Assembly: GCA_004325065.1 (NCBI GenBank) | Contig: PITI01000613.1 | Location: forward strand, 1 to 10,298 | Reading direction: 5' to 3' | Length of the DNA stretch: 10,298 nt | Source: Hamiltosporidium magnivora | Taxonomy: Eukaryota; Microsporidia; Dubosqiidae | Part shown: one piece after another, positions 1 to 8,503 of the stretch | How positions within the stretch are numbered: the stretch's first letter is position 1 | Layout: each line of letters opens with the position of its first letter | Position numbers and translations under genes: made by a program | Notes under the pieces: model-generated | Databases searched by the model: none | Told to the model about the DNA's origin: nothing | What the model saw: the letters and a program-made list of their open reading frames with translations, nothing else

Positions 1-187
1 TAAATTTGTAGAAAAAGTTTCTCCATTTCTTAGACCTCTCCTCCTCATAACAACTCTCATGGAACAACCGAAGATGTAGTGTGGGTTTATACCCACCAAA
101 AATCCAGACAATGACTTCACACCAGTTTCACACACTCATTGCCAAGCAGAAAGTTTATTATGTGGTTATCCTCACTCCACCAATTAT
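1..187. other. GC-richer edge patch, unidentified
   Basis: This stretch has clearly more G and C than the DNA that follows and stops abruptly near 187, where AT-rich low-complexity sequence begins. It contains a short inverted repeat (GTGGGT at 81-86 with ACCCAC at 91-96, 4-base loop). On the minus strand a frame is open from about 127 to the window edge (roughly 42 codons). Its translation has a balanced residue composition (GGYK, HESCYEEE and KKWRNFF can be read), unlike the I/K/N-rich shadows elsewhere. It could be the end of a gene or transposon remnant extending off the left side, but I recognise no family and the open length alone is not significant. Confidence 0.3.
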
Positions 188-1284
188 AGTAAATAATGGT
201 ATATAATAGTATATCATAATATGAGGACATATTTTTTAGTTTTAAATTTTTAAACAAGATTTGATATTAATTACTTTCTCATGAGTTTATTTTTAATATT
301 TTTTATGACTATAAAAACAATATATGATCAGATTAATATTATAATGTCTTATATCTATGTAATTCTTTCATTTCCTTAACGATAGGAAATAATTATTGCT
401 TGGAAGTCTTATGAGATTTTATACCTGATTAGAGTAAAAAAAAATTTTAATAAAAATAACTAGAAATTAAAAAAACAGAAGAATGTAATAACACAGCATA
501 TTGCTAGAAAGAAGCCTTAGACAAAGGAAACGTTTCACATGAATAAATGCAAAGGAAAAAGAAGACAATAAAATAAATGGTAAATAGACATAAAAAATGA
601 AAATTTTATGAACGATGAAAAAAATTAAAGCAAGTAAACGAAGATGATAAATATACATATCAATACATATTATTTATTTTTATTGGGAAATTGCTCAAGA
701 GCGGCTAATAACTCAGATAATAAAGACCAAGAAATACATAATTTAAAGCTAAAATAGATTTTCAAGGCTTAATTCCAATTTTACCAAATTAATAATTGCT
801 TTTTGAAGCAATAAGTTAAAGTTAAATTTATCTTTATATGAGTATCTTGCACTTTAAATGGATTTGCTTTTACGAGCTTAGCAACATGTAAACTATAAAA
901 AGAAGAAGAAACATTATACTGAGCATATAGAATCAGAAGAATAATTGTTGTAAATGAGGATTAAGAAGCTAAAAAATTGGTTCAGATACGACCAGATGAC
1001 TTAAAATTTGATTTACATTGACTTATCTGTATTTATTACTATATTCCATGATAAATTATTCTATTGGTCAAGTATAAAAATCAATATATGTAAGTTTGAA
1101 ATTAATTAGTCTTTTTATTAAATATTTTGTATGCTTTAAAAGAAACTAGTAGTAAAGAACGCAGATCTAAGCAAAATATAATCGAATCTATACAATAAAC
1201 TATAAAAATCATGGATTCTAAATATTGTAATACAAAAATAATACGTCAATAAGAATTTATGTCTCTTGAATATAACCTAAGAAA
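188..1284. other. AT-rich intergenic DNA, no gene seen
   Basis: Low-complexity AT-rich sequence with stops in all frames. The longest open stretches (for example a minus-strand run near 467-658) translate to F/I/L/Y-rich strings with no domain pattern. A minus-strand run of about 60 codons near 784-960 is also open, but runs of that length are expected by chance at this base composition. No RNA gene, repeat array or promoter could be supported. Confidence 0.5.
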
Positions 1285-1462
1285 ATAAATATCATACCTC
1301 CTAAGAGGTAGTGTTCTGCTATACTTAGGATGGAAATGTATTATAAGAGTAATAAATATAAGCTCAAACCTTAGTCGTTCCTGTAAACAAGGTTTTTCAG
1401 ACTCAGGTCCCCGGAAACTTTTTATCCAGCCCGCGGCTATATATTTCTGGTGCGCCATGGAT
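1285..1462. other. GC-richer island, possible RNA or transposon relic
   Basis: Within very AT-rich surroundings this segment carries GGTCCCCGGAAAC, CCAGCCCGCGGC and GGTGCGCCATGG, and it ends sharply in a T-rich run. On the minus strand a 70-codon frame starts at an ATG inside CCATGG at the right edge. Its first half (containing AAGWIKSF) is more protein-like than its second half. AAGWIKSF faintly recalls the helix-turn-helix of pogo/Tigger transposases, but nothing else supports that. I also compared the patch by eye with SRP RNA, RNase P RNA, U snRNAs, 5S rRNA and tRNA, and none fits. Left as unidentified. Confidence 0.3.
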
Positions 1463-2375
1463 TTTTTTTATTACTTATATTTTTTTCGATATTGAACTAA
1501 ATAAAAAATATAGTTAAATCATACAGCAAGAATTGCAATTATAGATAATTTAGCCACGAAATTGTAATACAAAGAAGATATAGAGTTTCATTATTTTTTT
1601 AAACTAGCAATTATTTTTTTATTATTTTATACTAAAAAATCAAATTAAAAATCAAAAAATATATGGCATAATTTATTATTAATGAGATTCATGTAGTTGT
1701 GATTTTTCAGTCATAATTTGTTGAAATTATGATTAAATTTACTAATAGAAATTATCAGTAACGGCTTCAAGTGCTTATCCGTTAATTTAGGTCTGTAAAT
1801 GTATTTGTATATTTCATTTTAAAGAATGTTTCTTCGCAAAAAAAGATAGATCCCAAAGCGGAAATAAAACTTTGAGAAAATTTATAAACGTTATTGAATA
1901 GCTTGGCCGGAAGACTTTTATAAAGTTTCAGTAATTTATTTGTCCATTTTTATATGGAAATATGATTAATACAAGTGTTTTATTTATGAACATCTATATG
2001 AAACTTTAAAAGTTTGATTTAAATTATTACTAATTAAAACTACAGAAATATTTTTCCGTATGGTTGCATAAAAAGTAATGAGTCTTTGACCCGCGTGCCA
2101 AAAAGTTTGAAGACCCAAGCTCCAAACAAATCGACGCTTTACTGACTAGGTGTGATAAATATTTGTTACGGGTCATTCTAGACGCCTTACTTATGTGTTT
2201 AGGTGTATTAAACCATTTATCTAGAATAATTAAGAGCACATTTTTAAACTAAATTTTAAGCTATTCAGTTCAAAAAATTACTAAAAAGGAATATTTAAAT
2301 ACGTGTAGACACCAGAATACAAACGAAATTCGAAATAATAGATCTGATATATTTATTTTTGATGAAAATAAAATA

Positions 2376-2396
2376 TTATTGCACTCATTGCAATAA
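2376..2396. repeat. Perfect 8-bp inverted repeat (hairpin)
   Basis: TTATTGCA at 2376-2383 and its exact reverse complement TGCAATAA at 2389-2396 are separated by the 5-base loop CTCAT. It is not followed by a T-run typical of a terminator and lies about 600 bases downstream of the nearest gene end. It may be chance in AT-rich DNA or the terminus of a small palindromic element. Confidence 0.4.
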
Positions 2397-2960
2397 GAAT
2401 TACTTCAAAAGATTCGTTTCAAGTTTTAAAAACAAAGGAAAGTAGACTTTAACATTTATTAGCCAACGTATTTAGTCTTTTTTAACAGTTTAATATAGAA
2501 AAATACCTTTTCGAATAAAACAAAATGACATTGTAATTTAATACAATAAAATTTACAAAAAAATGCTGAATATATCACAAAATATTTACGCTTAAATTCA
2601 GTAAGTAGCACACAGAAACATTAAAACCTTTTTTTTGAATAACAAAGAGTTTATAATCAATAGAAAATTACAATTTCTGCTGGGAAGAGATATTGCTATG
2701 TACCTACATGGAGCTGAAAACACAATGAATTTATACTCCTGTTAATAAGTGAATAAAGAGAAAGAAAAATATACAACTTTTTTAAGCAAAATAAAGTTTA
2801 CTCAAAGTTTAAATGAATTTGTCAGATTAAATTTATACAGAATTTCATTATTTCAATGTTTAATAATAAAGAAAGAAAATATTTAAATGTTTGTAATATA
2901 AATCAACATTTTTACATTTTTAAACCTAGTTTTAGCGTTATTTACGAAAAAATATAATTA

Positions 2961-2966
2961 TTTATT
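2961..2966 (-). promoter_or_regulatory. Possible polyadenylation signal of the Exo70-like gene
   Basis: Read on the minus strand this is AATAAA, about 26 bases after the stop codon of the gene ending at 2992. Short 3' untranslated regions with AATAAA close to the stop are usual in compact eukaryotic parasite genomes. In DNA this AT-rich the hexamer also occurs by chance, so the position, not the motif, is the main support. Confidence 0.3.
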
Positions 2967-2991
2967 TTTAAAAATAATATTAAAATTAATT

Positions 2992-4485
2992 TTATTCTTT
3001 GCCACTGAATAATTCATTAATTTTGTTTTTTAGATCATCTTGATGTTCTCTGTATTTAGAATTTGAAACAAGATTAAAAATAATTTTTGAAAGTTGTGAA
3101 ATAATATTTTCTCTTACCAAATCGGGTAATATATATTTTCTTTGAATAGAAAGATTTAACTTAAGAAACTCGGTAGATTCTTTATGTTTACGTTTCTCAC
3201 ATTCATTCTTCCATATTTTAATAATATCGTTTTTATTTCTTTCTAAATATTCAATGATTTTAATATTTTTATATTCTAGAATATATTCCTGTAAGATATC
3301 TAAATTATTTAAAAGATAAACACATTTTTGAATCCCTTTAAGGTTTTCACTTAAATCAAAGGTTTTTCGCAAGCATTTAACACCGTAATAATTTACAAAT
3401 GAATCATAATTTTCAAATGCAAAATTTTCTTGAAATTTGAAAATAAGTTCCTCAAGACAATTATTATTTTCCTTAAATGTATCACAAAAATCTAGAAACG
3501 TTTTATTGAACTGTTCACATAAAAAGTTTTTTTCATTCTTTTTTTCATGAATTATATTTTGTTCAAAAGTTATCAGTAAATTATTAATGAGAACCAAACA
3601 TTCTTTTTTAAATTCAAATAACATTTCCATGTTGGTATCTCTAATATTTTCTTTTATTTTTATACTCGAATATAATTTAATTAAATAAATTAAATTTTCA
3701 GGTTTGTTTTTTCTATCAATATCCATCAAAGCATGTGAAATTACTACTTTAAGTTCTAACATAAGTTTTTCTAATATTTCTTTATTTATAGAACCTGTTA
3801 TATCTTCTTCAAACAAAAAATCATTTACTTTTTTTACTTCTTCTATCCATTCATGTAAACATATTACTCTATTAACTAATTCTATATATTTATTTTCTAT
3901 TTTTCTACTTCCATATTTAATAATAAATAAATCAACGTATTTCTTGACAAAAATAGATTTTTCACGATTTAAATATAAAAAATTAGAAAGATTACAAATC
4001 TTAGTTTTATAATTCATATTAGGAAATTGATGACCAATATATTTAAAAAAAGATTTTTCTAACATTTCAAGATTTAAATTTACATTTTTATTCACCTCAT
4101 CACAAAATTTTTTTACAGCATGTATGTCTTGATATTTCTTAAAATTAAACAATTCTCCTTTAATTTTTTCTAAACACTTAATTATTTTAATTTCTTTATC
4201 AAATTCTTCTTTAACTATTTCCTTATTTTTTATTATTTCGATTTTTTCTTGCTGTTTGTAAATATTTTCTGCACTTTTAAGGAATAAATCATAAAAATAA
4301 ATAATTTTATCTAAATTTCTTTTTGGTTCAATGTATGTCTTAAAAGCTTCAAGAGTAGATAATGGTGTCTCTTTGATATAACTTTCTATTTTTTTTAAAT
4401 CTTTTTCTATCTCAATTCCTATCTTATTTATGCTTTCTAATTCAAATAAAAATTCTCTTTCTTGTTCATCCTCACTATGTAACAT
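2992..4485 (-). CDS. EXO70: Exo70-like exocyst complex subunit (divergent)
   Basis: An intact 497-residue intronless protein, rich in K, E, I, L and N, predicted all-helical, with no signal peptide or membrane segment. Exo70 is the exocyst subunit that helps tether secretory vesicles to the plasma membrane, binding phosphoinositides through its C-terminal end. Two regions fit the family. Residues 57-150 follow the N-terminal rod: NLDKIIYFYDLFLKSAENI resembles the family's 'NIEKTL...ISYY..A..' stretch, then a helix pair ending at LEKSFFKYI. The last 50 residues match the C-terminal signature: ILPDLVREN (family pattern PD..LR), a helix, SKYREHQDDL, then NELFSGKE at the very end (family pattern kYikY..edl...i..LF.g). 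It is shorter than typical animal or fungal Exo70 (over 600 residues), as expected in a reduced parasite proteome. The ATG at 4485 is the first in frame. Identification rests on pattern matching by eye; another helical tethering subunit is the main alternative. Confidence 0.6.
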   Translation of the reverse strand: MLHSEDEQEREFLFELESINKIGIEIEKDLKKIESYIKETPLSTLEAFKTYIEPKRNLDKIIYFYDLFLKSAENIYKQQEKIEIIKNKEIVKEEFDKEIKIIKCLEKIKGELFNFKKYQDIHAVKKFCDEVNKNVNLNLEMLEKSFFKYIGHQFPNMNYKTKICNLSNFLYLNREKSIFVKKYVDLFIIKYGSRKIENKYIELVNRVICLHEWIEEVKKVNDFLFEEDITGSINKEILEKLMLELKVVISHALMDIDRKNKPENLIYLIKLYSSIKIKENIRDTNMEMLFEFKKECLVLINNLLITFEQNIIHEKKNEKNFLCEQFNKTFLDFCDTFKENNNCLEELIFKFQENFAFENYDSFVNYYGVKCLRKTFDLSENLKGIQKCVYLLNNLDILQEYILEYKNIKIIEYLERNKNDIIKIWKNECEKRKHKESTEFLKLNLSIQRKYILPDLVRENIISQLSKIIFNLVSNSKYREHQDDLKNKINELFSGKE

Positions 4486-4539
4486 AACAAGGTTGTTTTT
4501 AAAGGATTTATCTTTGAATTAATATTTGTAAATAATATA
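4486..4539 (-). promoter_or_regulatory. Upstream region of the Exo70-like gene
   Basis: This short stretch between the start codon at 4485 and the TTAA-CCC motif would hold the core promoter. Directly before the ATG (minus strand) is AACAACCTTGTT, a perfect 5-bp palindrome around CC. Microsporidian genes often carry a short C-rich signal just before the start codon, and this is the only C pair near the ATG. It is a weak candidate. Confidence 0.25.
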
Positions 4540-4543
4540 TTAA

Positions 4544-4553
4544 CCCTCCCGGG
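4544..4553. repeat. Candidate piggyBac terminal repeat start (CCCTCCCGGG)
   Basis: A C/G run directly after a TTAA tetranucleotide, standing out in AT-rich DNA. TTAA plus CCC is the hallmark of piggyBac termini. The location, downstream of the transposase relic and 59 bases before the Exo70-like start codon, fits the transposon's 3' end. The alternative is a C-rich promoter element of the Exo70-like gene. Confidence 0.45.
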
Positions 4554-4869
4554 AAAAACTAATTATTAATTTTCTTACTAAAATATTTATAATTACAGAT
4601 GATTAATATTAGACTTCGTATACTCTTTATTTTTACTGTAAAATAAACTATGAAACTAAGGATTTTAATGGTCTTAAAGAATATTTTTTTTAGAAAAAGT
4701 ATAAAGCCATATTTGAAACTTGGGCCTTTAAAGTACCGGTTTTCTACAGGACTTTTTTTATGAAGAATTTTACTAACTCATAGCATCACATAATATATAT
4801 ATTTTTATCATAACTGTAGAATTATTCCTTTATATTTAGTGATGGAATATATTAAATTTAATATTAGGA

Positions 4870-6540
4870 GATAAATAAATAAATTATTATGTTCTATTGT
4901 ATAATACAAAAGGCATTTTGTGTATTTTTTAAAGCTTCTAAATGAAAACAAGTTTTTAATTCATTATTTTTAACATGTTTTAACATAGAAGATGTTTATA
5001 TTTTATATCTTCAGGTAACACGTTTTTTACATTGGAATAAATTTTGCTTTTCATAGAATTCTTGAAAATATTCTCTAATTCTACCACAATACTAAGTAAA
5101 TTTTTTGTCGAGTGATATTTTTCTTGTTGATTGAATGTACAAAATACAGGAATCTATACTTGCTAAATTAAGAAGATTAAAAAGTGCTTAAAGCAACCAT
5201 CCGTCAGATTTGGGTTCTGTGGTATATTTCATTGTCACTTAATCAGTCATGTCTACACCAAAATACACTCTATTTTACTATGAAACTGGTTATTGTTAAA
5301 GATTTATTATTTTTTCCCAGTTACAAATTAATCCTGGCAAGTATGTAAATGTACATTTTATATAAACTTCTACATTTGTAAGATATCAATAGCAGTTTAA
5401 TAATTTTCGAATAAAGCATTCTATATCATCAGTTTTAGCATCAAATATATTTTTAATTCTCTCTTTCGTATTTCTAATCAGCGAGGTGTTTTTGTTGCCA
5501 CTTGTGTTGCTAAGAGTTTTCTTCGTCAAAAAGCTATCTTTCGTTACGATTTTACACTACCTGTAGACAACCACTTAAGTTTAAACCCGAAATATTTACA
5601 AAGTAGTTTCGAAAAAGTCTATTTTTGTTTTTTCTGATATATGAAAGGTGGTGCTTTTACCGTTTATTTGCGTTCGATGTTCGATACTTGGCACAAATTT
5701 ATTCATAACTTAACAAGCCTCTTTGGCAGTATTGCGCAAATATAAATCTATATTTACTCAAAAATAAGAGTTCGTCTAGTATATTAACGGCAGGTTTATG
5801 ACATTTTTGGCTGTTTTCGAACAATTTATCGCAAATATTAGGTAAAAAAATCATATTAATGCTTTTGAAGTGTTGTCTTTTATGAAATTATTTCATTAAA
5901 ACGGATCAATGTAAGATTTCAATATATTATTTCGATCGGATTTTATGATATTAGTCCCGAGATGTCATTTAACAAGTAGAAAATTAAAATTTTGCTATAA
6001 ATGCACTTTCCATATAAAAAGTAACCATTTCATCTAATTTATATTGAGACAAACTGCAATGACCTTTTAAAACCTTTCTATCTTCTTTTATTGTGCAATT
6101 TTTCCATTTATTATAACGCTATAGTCTATTATCAAAGAAACCAACACTTAAACGTTACAACACTAAAACTTACTTTTTAGACTTACTGTTGAGCTTTTTT
6201 CTTCTCTGAAAATATTGAAAAGTGAATTTCTTTCTGATACATTCTTATATGTATAGATTCAAACTATGTAAAGATCGCCACGCGAAAATTCTTCTTTCTA
6301 ACCTATTTTTATCAGCTCAGGTGTAATCTGATTCTTTTCCGTTTACAATATATTTTAAAATAATTTTATCTTCATCTTTAGCACATGTCCTTCTATTTTA
6401 TCGTTTAATAGATTATTATCATCACCAGTTGTGGCATCTGTATTCCCGTAAAATATAACCTTAAGAATTTTAGATACTCTTCACCAATATTTTTTCATTT
6501 ACTATTAGTTGTTTTGATTTTTTCGAGGTAAAATTTATAA
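4870..6540 (-). pseudogene. piggyBac-type transposase, decayed (DDE_Tnp_1_7 family)
   Basis: Transposases of this family cut and paste elements at TTAA using a D-D-D triad. The frame is interrupted by many stops and several shifts, yet signatures appear in the right order over the right length (about 1.6 kb). At about 5878-5698 (one frame) is INMIFLP... followed by NILDELLFLSKYRFIFAQY, matching the family's 'DE.l..f.GR..F.qY'. In the next frame, at 5547-5455, VTKDSFLT (first catalytic D at 5538-5536) leads to TSLIRNTKERI, matching 'tcDNffTS' and 'GTir.nkreiP'. At 5259-5139 is GVDMTD, a TAA where Gln is expected (CAA to TAA), KYT, a Trp, ALFNLLNLASID and CILY, matching 'GGVD..DQ...Y......W......A..Ns.ilY'. 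The third catalytic D sits in GVD. Similarity fades after about 5040, and the N-terminal part beyond 5960 is inferred from length and residual open frames. No functional protein can be made. Confidence 0.75.
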
Positions 6541-6549
6541 AATAATTTC

Positions 6550-7470
6550 CCTGGATATGAACAAATATGTATTTGAATTAAAAAAGCGCAAGCTCTCCAA
6601 GGACTGTAACTCGACAGAGTTAATTATTATGAATTCAAAGAATCTTACAATTGTGTTTCCATTCGCCACCAAACACATTTCATATTTGAAATTTTAGTAA
6701 CTTTTGGAAATTTAATTCGCAAATATTTTGATTTAATTTACAACCCGAAGTCTTTTTAACAATCTAATTAAACGGAAAAAATGTGTTATGAAACAGGCAT
6801 ATCAAAATTTTTAATGAAAAAGCCTTGATAAAATAATAAAATTATCCGGGATTATTTGATCATGCGATATATTTACATATAATTGAGTATTATTAAAAAC
6901 TAGAGCATATAACTCAAAAGTTAAAACTATAATATTGATTTTATATTAATAATGAGAAAATTTGCCTAGTCGAATTGGTAAAAACTAAGAAACTACCTAA
7001 ATTTTATATTTGGAAAGTTTAAATCTGGTCAAAAGACAGGTCAAGGGTGTTTAGTGGTAAATAAAAAATTCCAATTTTCTTGATTAAGAAGAAAATTACG
7101 GCTATTAATCCACAAATTAGACGCGGGAATTATAGTAACTAATTAAATACAACAAGAGAGGTATTTGAACAAGCTTTAATATCTTTACATACATAAACTA
7201 ATTAGAAATAAGAGTAAATCCACTTTAAAATCATCCAAAATGAACGTTATTTTTAATTTTAAACCAAAAATGATTATAGAATAACGATAGAAATTATATC
7301 GATATAAAAAACACGTCATTTTAAACAAAGAAGATAAGAGGCAGATAACAAGCAAATCTCTCAATATTGAATGTTTTTTTACCGATCTAAGAATTGAAAA
7401 TATAAAGAAACAAATTGATTTTTATTTAATTTTAAAATAAAAAAAGTCGAAATTTTTATAAAATATAGAA
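6550..7470. other. AT-rich intergenic DNA, no gene seen
   Basis: No open frame of note on either strand and no recognisable protein fragment. The left part may be the untranslated 5' region and right end of the piggyBac relic. The right part is the 3' flank of the LRR-type gene. A few slightly GC-richer spots (6585-6620, 7115-7130) show no structure I can name. Confidence 0.5.
7421..7426 (-). promoter_or_regulatory. Possible polyadenylation signal of the LRR-type gene
   Basis: AATAAA on the minus strand, about 50 bases after the stop codon at 7475-7477. The placement is sensible for a 3' end, but the motif is common by chance at this composition. Confidence 0.25.
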
Positions 7471-7474
7471 AATA

Positions 7475-8029
7475 TTAATTTGGAGGTACCGGATGATAAA
7501 TCTCCAAAGAAAATATATTATCGAATTCTTCAAATAAATAATTTGACAATTCTTTATAATTAACTTCGGGGTTAAATGATAAAATTAAATGTTTCAAACA
7601 ACAACCTTTTTTCCTTTTAAAACATTTTTGTATATTTTCGACAAAATTACAATTAGAAAACTTTAAAAAAACCAAGTTCTTAAATAAAAAAATGCGAATT
7701 ATATCTCTTTGTTCAATTTTGAAATTTTTCAATTCAATCCTTGCTAGTATTTGACCCCAAGCTAGATCGAACAGTTGATAAAAGTTTATTTCTTGTTTTG
7801 AAGCACTCAATTCGAGATTTCTTAAATTCTTAAATCTATTTAGACTCAATCGAGAATTTTTAAGAATCTCACAATCGTAAAGATTTAAAGTTGACATTTG
7901 TGAGTTTACTTCAGCAGAAAAAATATTATTTAATTTATCAAGCAATATTTTAAAATGAATTATAAGAGTAATATAATTTGATTTCTCGATAGTTATTGCA
8001 AAATTTTCATTTTTCATATCTTTAAACAA
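7475..8029 (-). CDS. LRR-type gene, piece 5 (C-terminal LRR segment)
   Basis: A 184-codon piece in the same frame as piece 4. The stretch between the TGA and 8029 is also open, so the frame starts right after the TGA. 8029 is only a TTG; the first ATG is four codons further in. Leucine-rich repeats appear at about residues 48-55 (LNLYDCE), 69-76 (LRNLELSA), 97-105 (ARIELKNF), 118-129 (NLVFLKFSNCNF), 145-153 (LKHLILSFN) and 173-178 (FSLEIY), the best match in the window to the LxxLxLxxN pattern. Cysteines sit in the repeat ends and in a KKGCC run. It ends in a plain TAA after PVPPN, probably the true C-terminus of the gene. Confidence 0.5.
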   Translation of the reverse strand: MFKDMKNENFAITIEKSNYITLIIHFKILLDKLNNIFSAEVNSQMSTLNLYDCEILKNSRLSLNRFKNLRNLELSASKQEINFYQLFDLAWGQILARIELKNFKIEQRDIIRIFLFKNLVFLKFSNCNFVENIQKCFKRKKGCCLKHLILSFNPEVNYKELSNYLFEEFDNIFSLEIYHPVPPN

Positions 8030-8062
8030 TAAAAAAGCGTTAAATATTTTGTTACTAAATGT

Positions 8063-8503
8063 TCAATTTTCTAAACCAATACTAGAATTCTGTTTTATAT
8101 CCAATTTAAACAACGTATTTAATTTAAAGGAATCTAAGAAAGAAAAAAATAAATCCAAATTGTAAATAATGTTACTTTTAAAAAAAACAGTTTCAATATT
8201 ATTATCGTGAAATATAGGGTTCTTTAAGTCATTTTTTAGAATCGAGTTTTCTATGTGCATTGTCTTTAGAGATTTAAAACGTATAATTTGGAATAAATCA
8301 TCGGTTTCTAAAAAACAACCATATATTCTTATGGATTGAATTGGTCGATCCCATAGTTTGAAAAATTCGAAGTCACTCTTTTTTATGCCATTATAAATCA
8401 ATGAGAAAGAATTTTTTTCGTTACATTCATTGACAAAATATATTATTTTTTCTATATATATTATTATTAGAGACAATATAAAATAATTTAACCATTTCAT
8501 CAT
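8063..8503 (-). CDS. LRR-type gene, piece 4 (LRR segment ending in TGA)
   Basis: A 146-codon piece. The ATG at 8503 overlaps the end of piece 3; the first 15 residues are a low-complexity hydrophobic shadow, and true continuity probably begins around residue 16 (YIEKIIYFVNE). Leucine-rich repeats lie near residues 55-62 (IQSIRIYG), 77-87 (FKSLKTMHIEN), 102-111 (NIETVFFKSN) and 130-139 (TLFKLDIKQN). These have 22-28 residue spacing, the clearest repeat run in the gene. The single TGA at 8063-8065 ends it, and the same frame stays open beyond into piece 5. CGA or TGG to TGA by one base change would explain it. Confidence 0.45.
   Translation of the reverse strand: MMKWLNYFILSLIIIYIEKIIYFVNECNEKNSFSLIYNGIKKSDFEFFKLWDRPIQSIRIYGCFLETDDLFQIIRFKSLKTMHIENSILKNDLKNPIFHDNNIETVFFKSNIIYNLDLFFSFLDSFKLNTLFKLDIKQNSSIGLEN

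Larger units (their letters stand above)
1463..2991. other. AT-rich intergenic DNA, no gene seen
   Basis: About 1.5 kb with stops in every frame apart from short runs. The one slightly denser patch is 2030-2240 (minus), open for about 69 codons but only with a GTG start. Its translation holds KWFNTPKHISKASR and a run of S/L/K residues, faintly like a small helix-turn-helix, and I could not assign it. The right part is the downstream region of the Exo70-like gene. No tRNA, rRNA or CRISPR-like structure was found. Confidence 0.5.
4540..6860 (-). mobile_element. Decayed piggyBac-like DNA transposon (ends tentative)
   Basis: The element is inferred from the dead piggyBac transposase inside it. 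PiggyBac elements insert at TTAA, and their terminal inverted repeats usually begin with CCC. Exactly such a sequence, TTAA at 4540-4543 followed by CCCTCCCGGG at 4544-4553, lies about 330 bases past the end of transposase similarity. The opposite end should read as the inverse (..CCCGGGAGGGTTAA). The best degenerate match I see is TCCGGGATTATTTGA near 6845-6859, which would make the element about 2.3 kb, normal for this superfamily. That match is weak, and the right boundary could lie anywhere up to about 7150. Only the left boundary is worth trusting, and even it might instead belong to the neighbouring gene's promoter. Confidence 0.5.

Noticed and set aside
467..658. Minus-strand open frame of 63 codons
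   Set aside because: The translation is a low-complexity F/I/L/Y string from A/T-rich DNA with no conserved pattern, and such runs are expected by chance here.
1393..1440. SRP RNA helix 8-like motif (CAGGTC..CGGAAAC)
   Set aside because: The closing pairs of the GGAA loop and the AGCAG side of the internal loop are missing, so the resemblance is superficial.
2030..2239. Minus-strand frame of 69 codons as a gene or transposase helix-turn-helix
   Set aside because: It has only a GTG start, no recognisable domain beyond a vague KWFNTP..ISKAS resemblance, and a length not significant at this composition.
3704..4012. Plus-strand open frame of 102 codons
   Set aside because: It lies wholly inside the Exo70-like gene on the opposite strand; its S/F/L-rich translation is a shadow of that gene's K/E-rich coding sequence.
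5404..5637. Plus-strand stop-free stretch of about 78 codons
   Set aside because: It is antisense to the piggyBac-like signatures on the minus strand, which explain the region better.
6841..6860. TCCGGGATTATTTGA as the definite right end of the piggyBac element
   Set aside because: Only CCGGGA matches the inverse of the left end and the TTAA is absent, so it is kept as a weak candidate and not a feature of its own.
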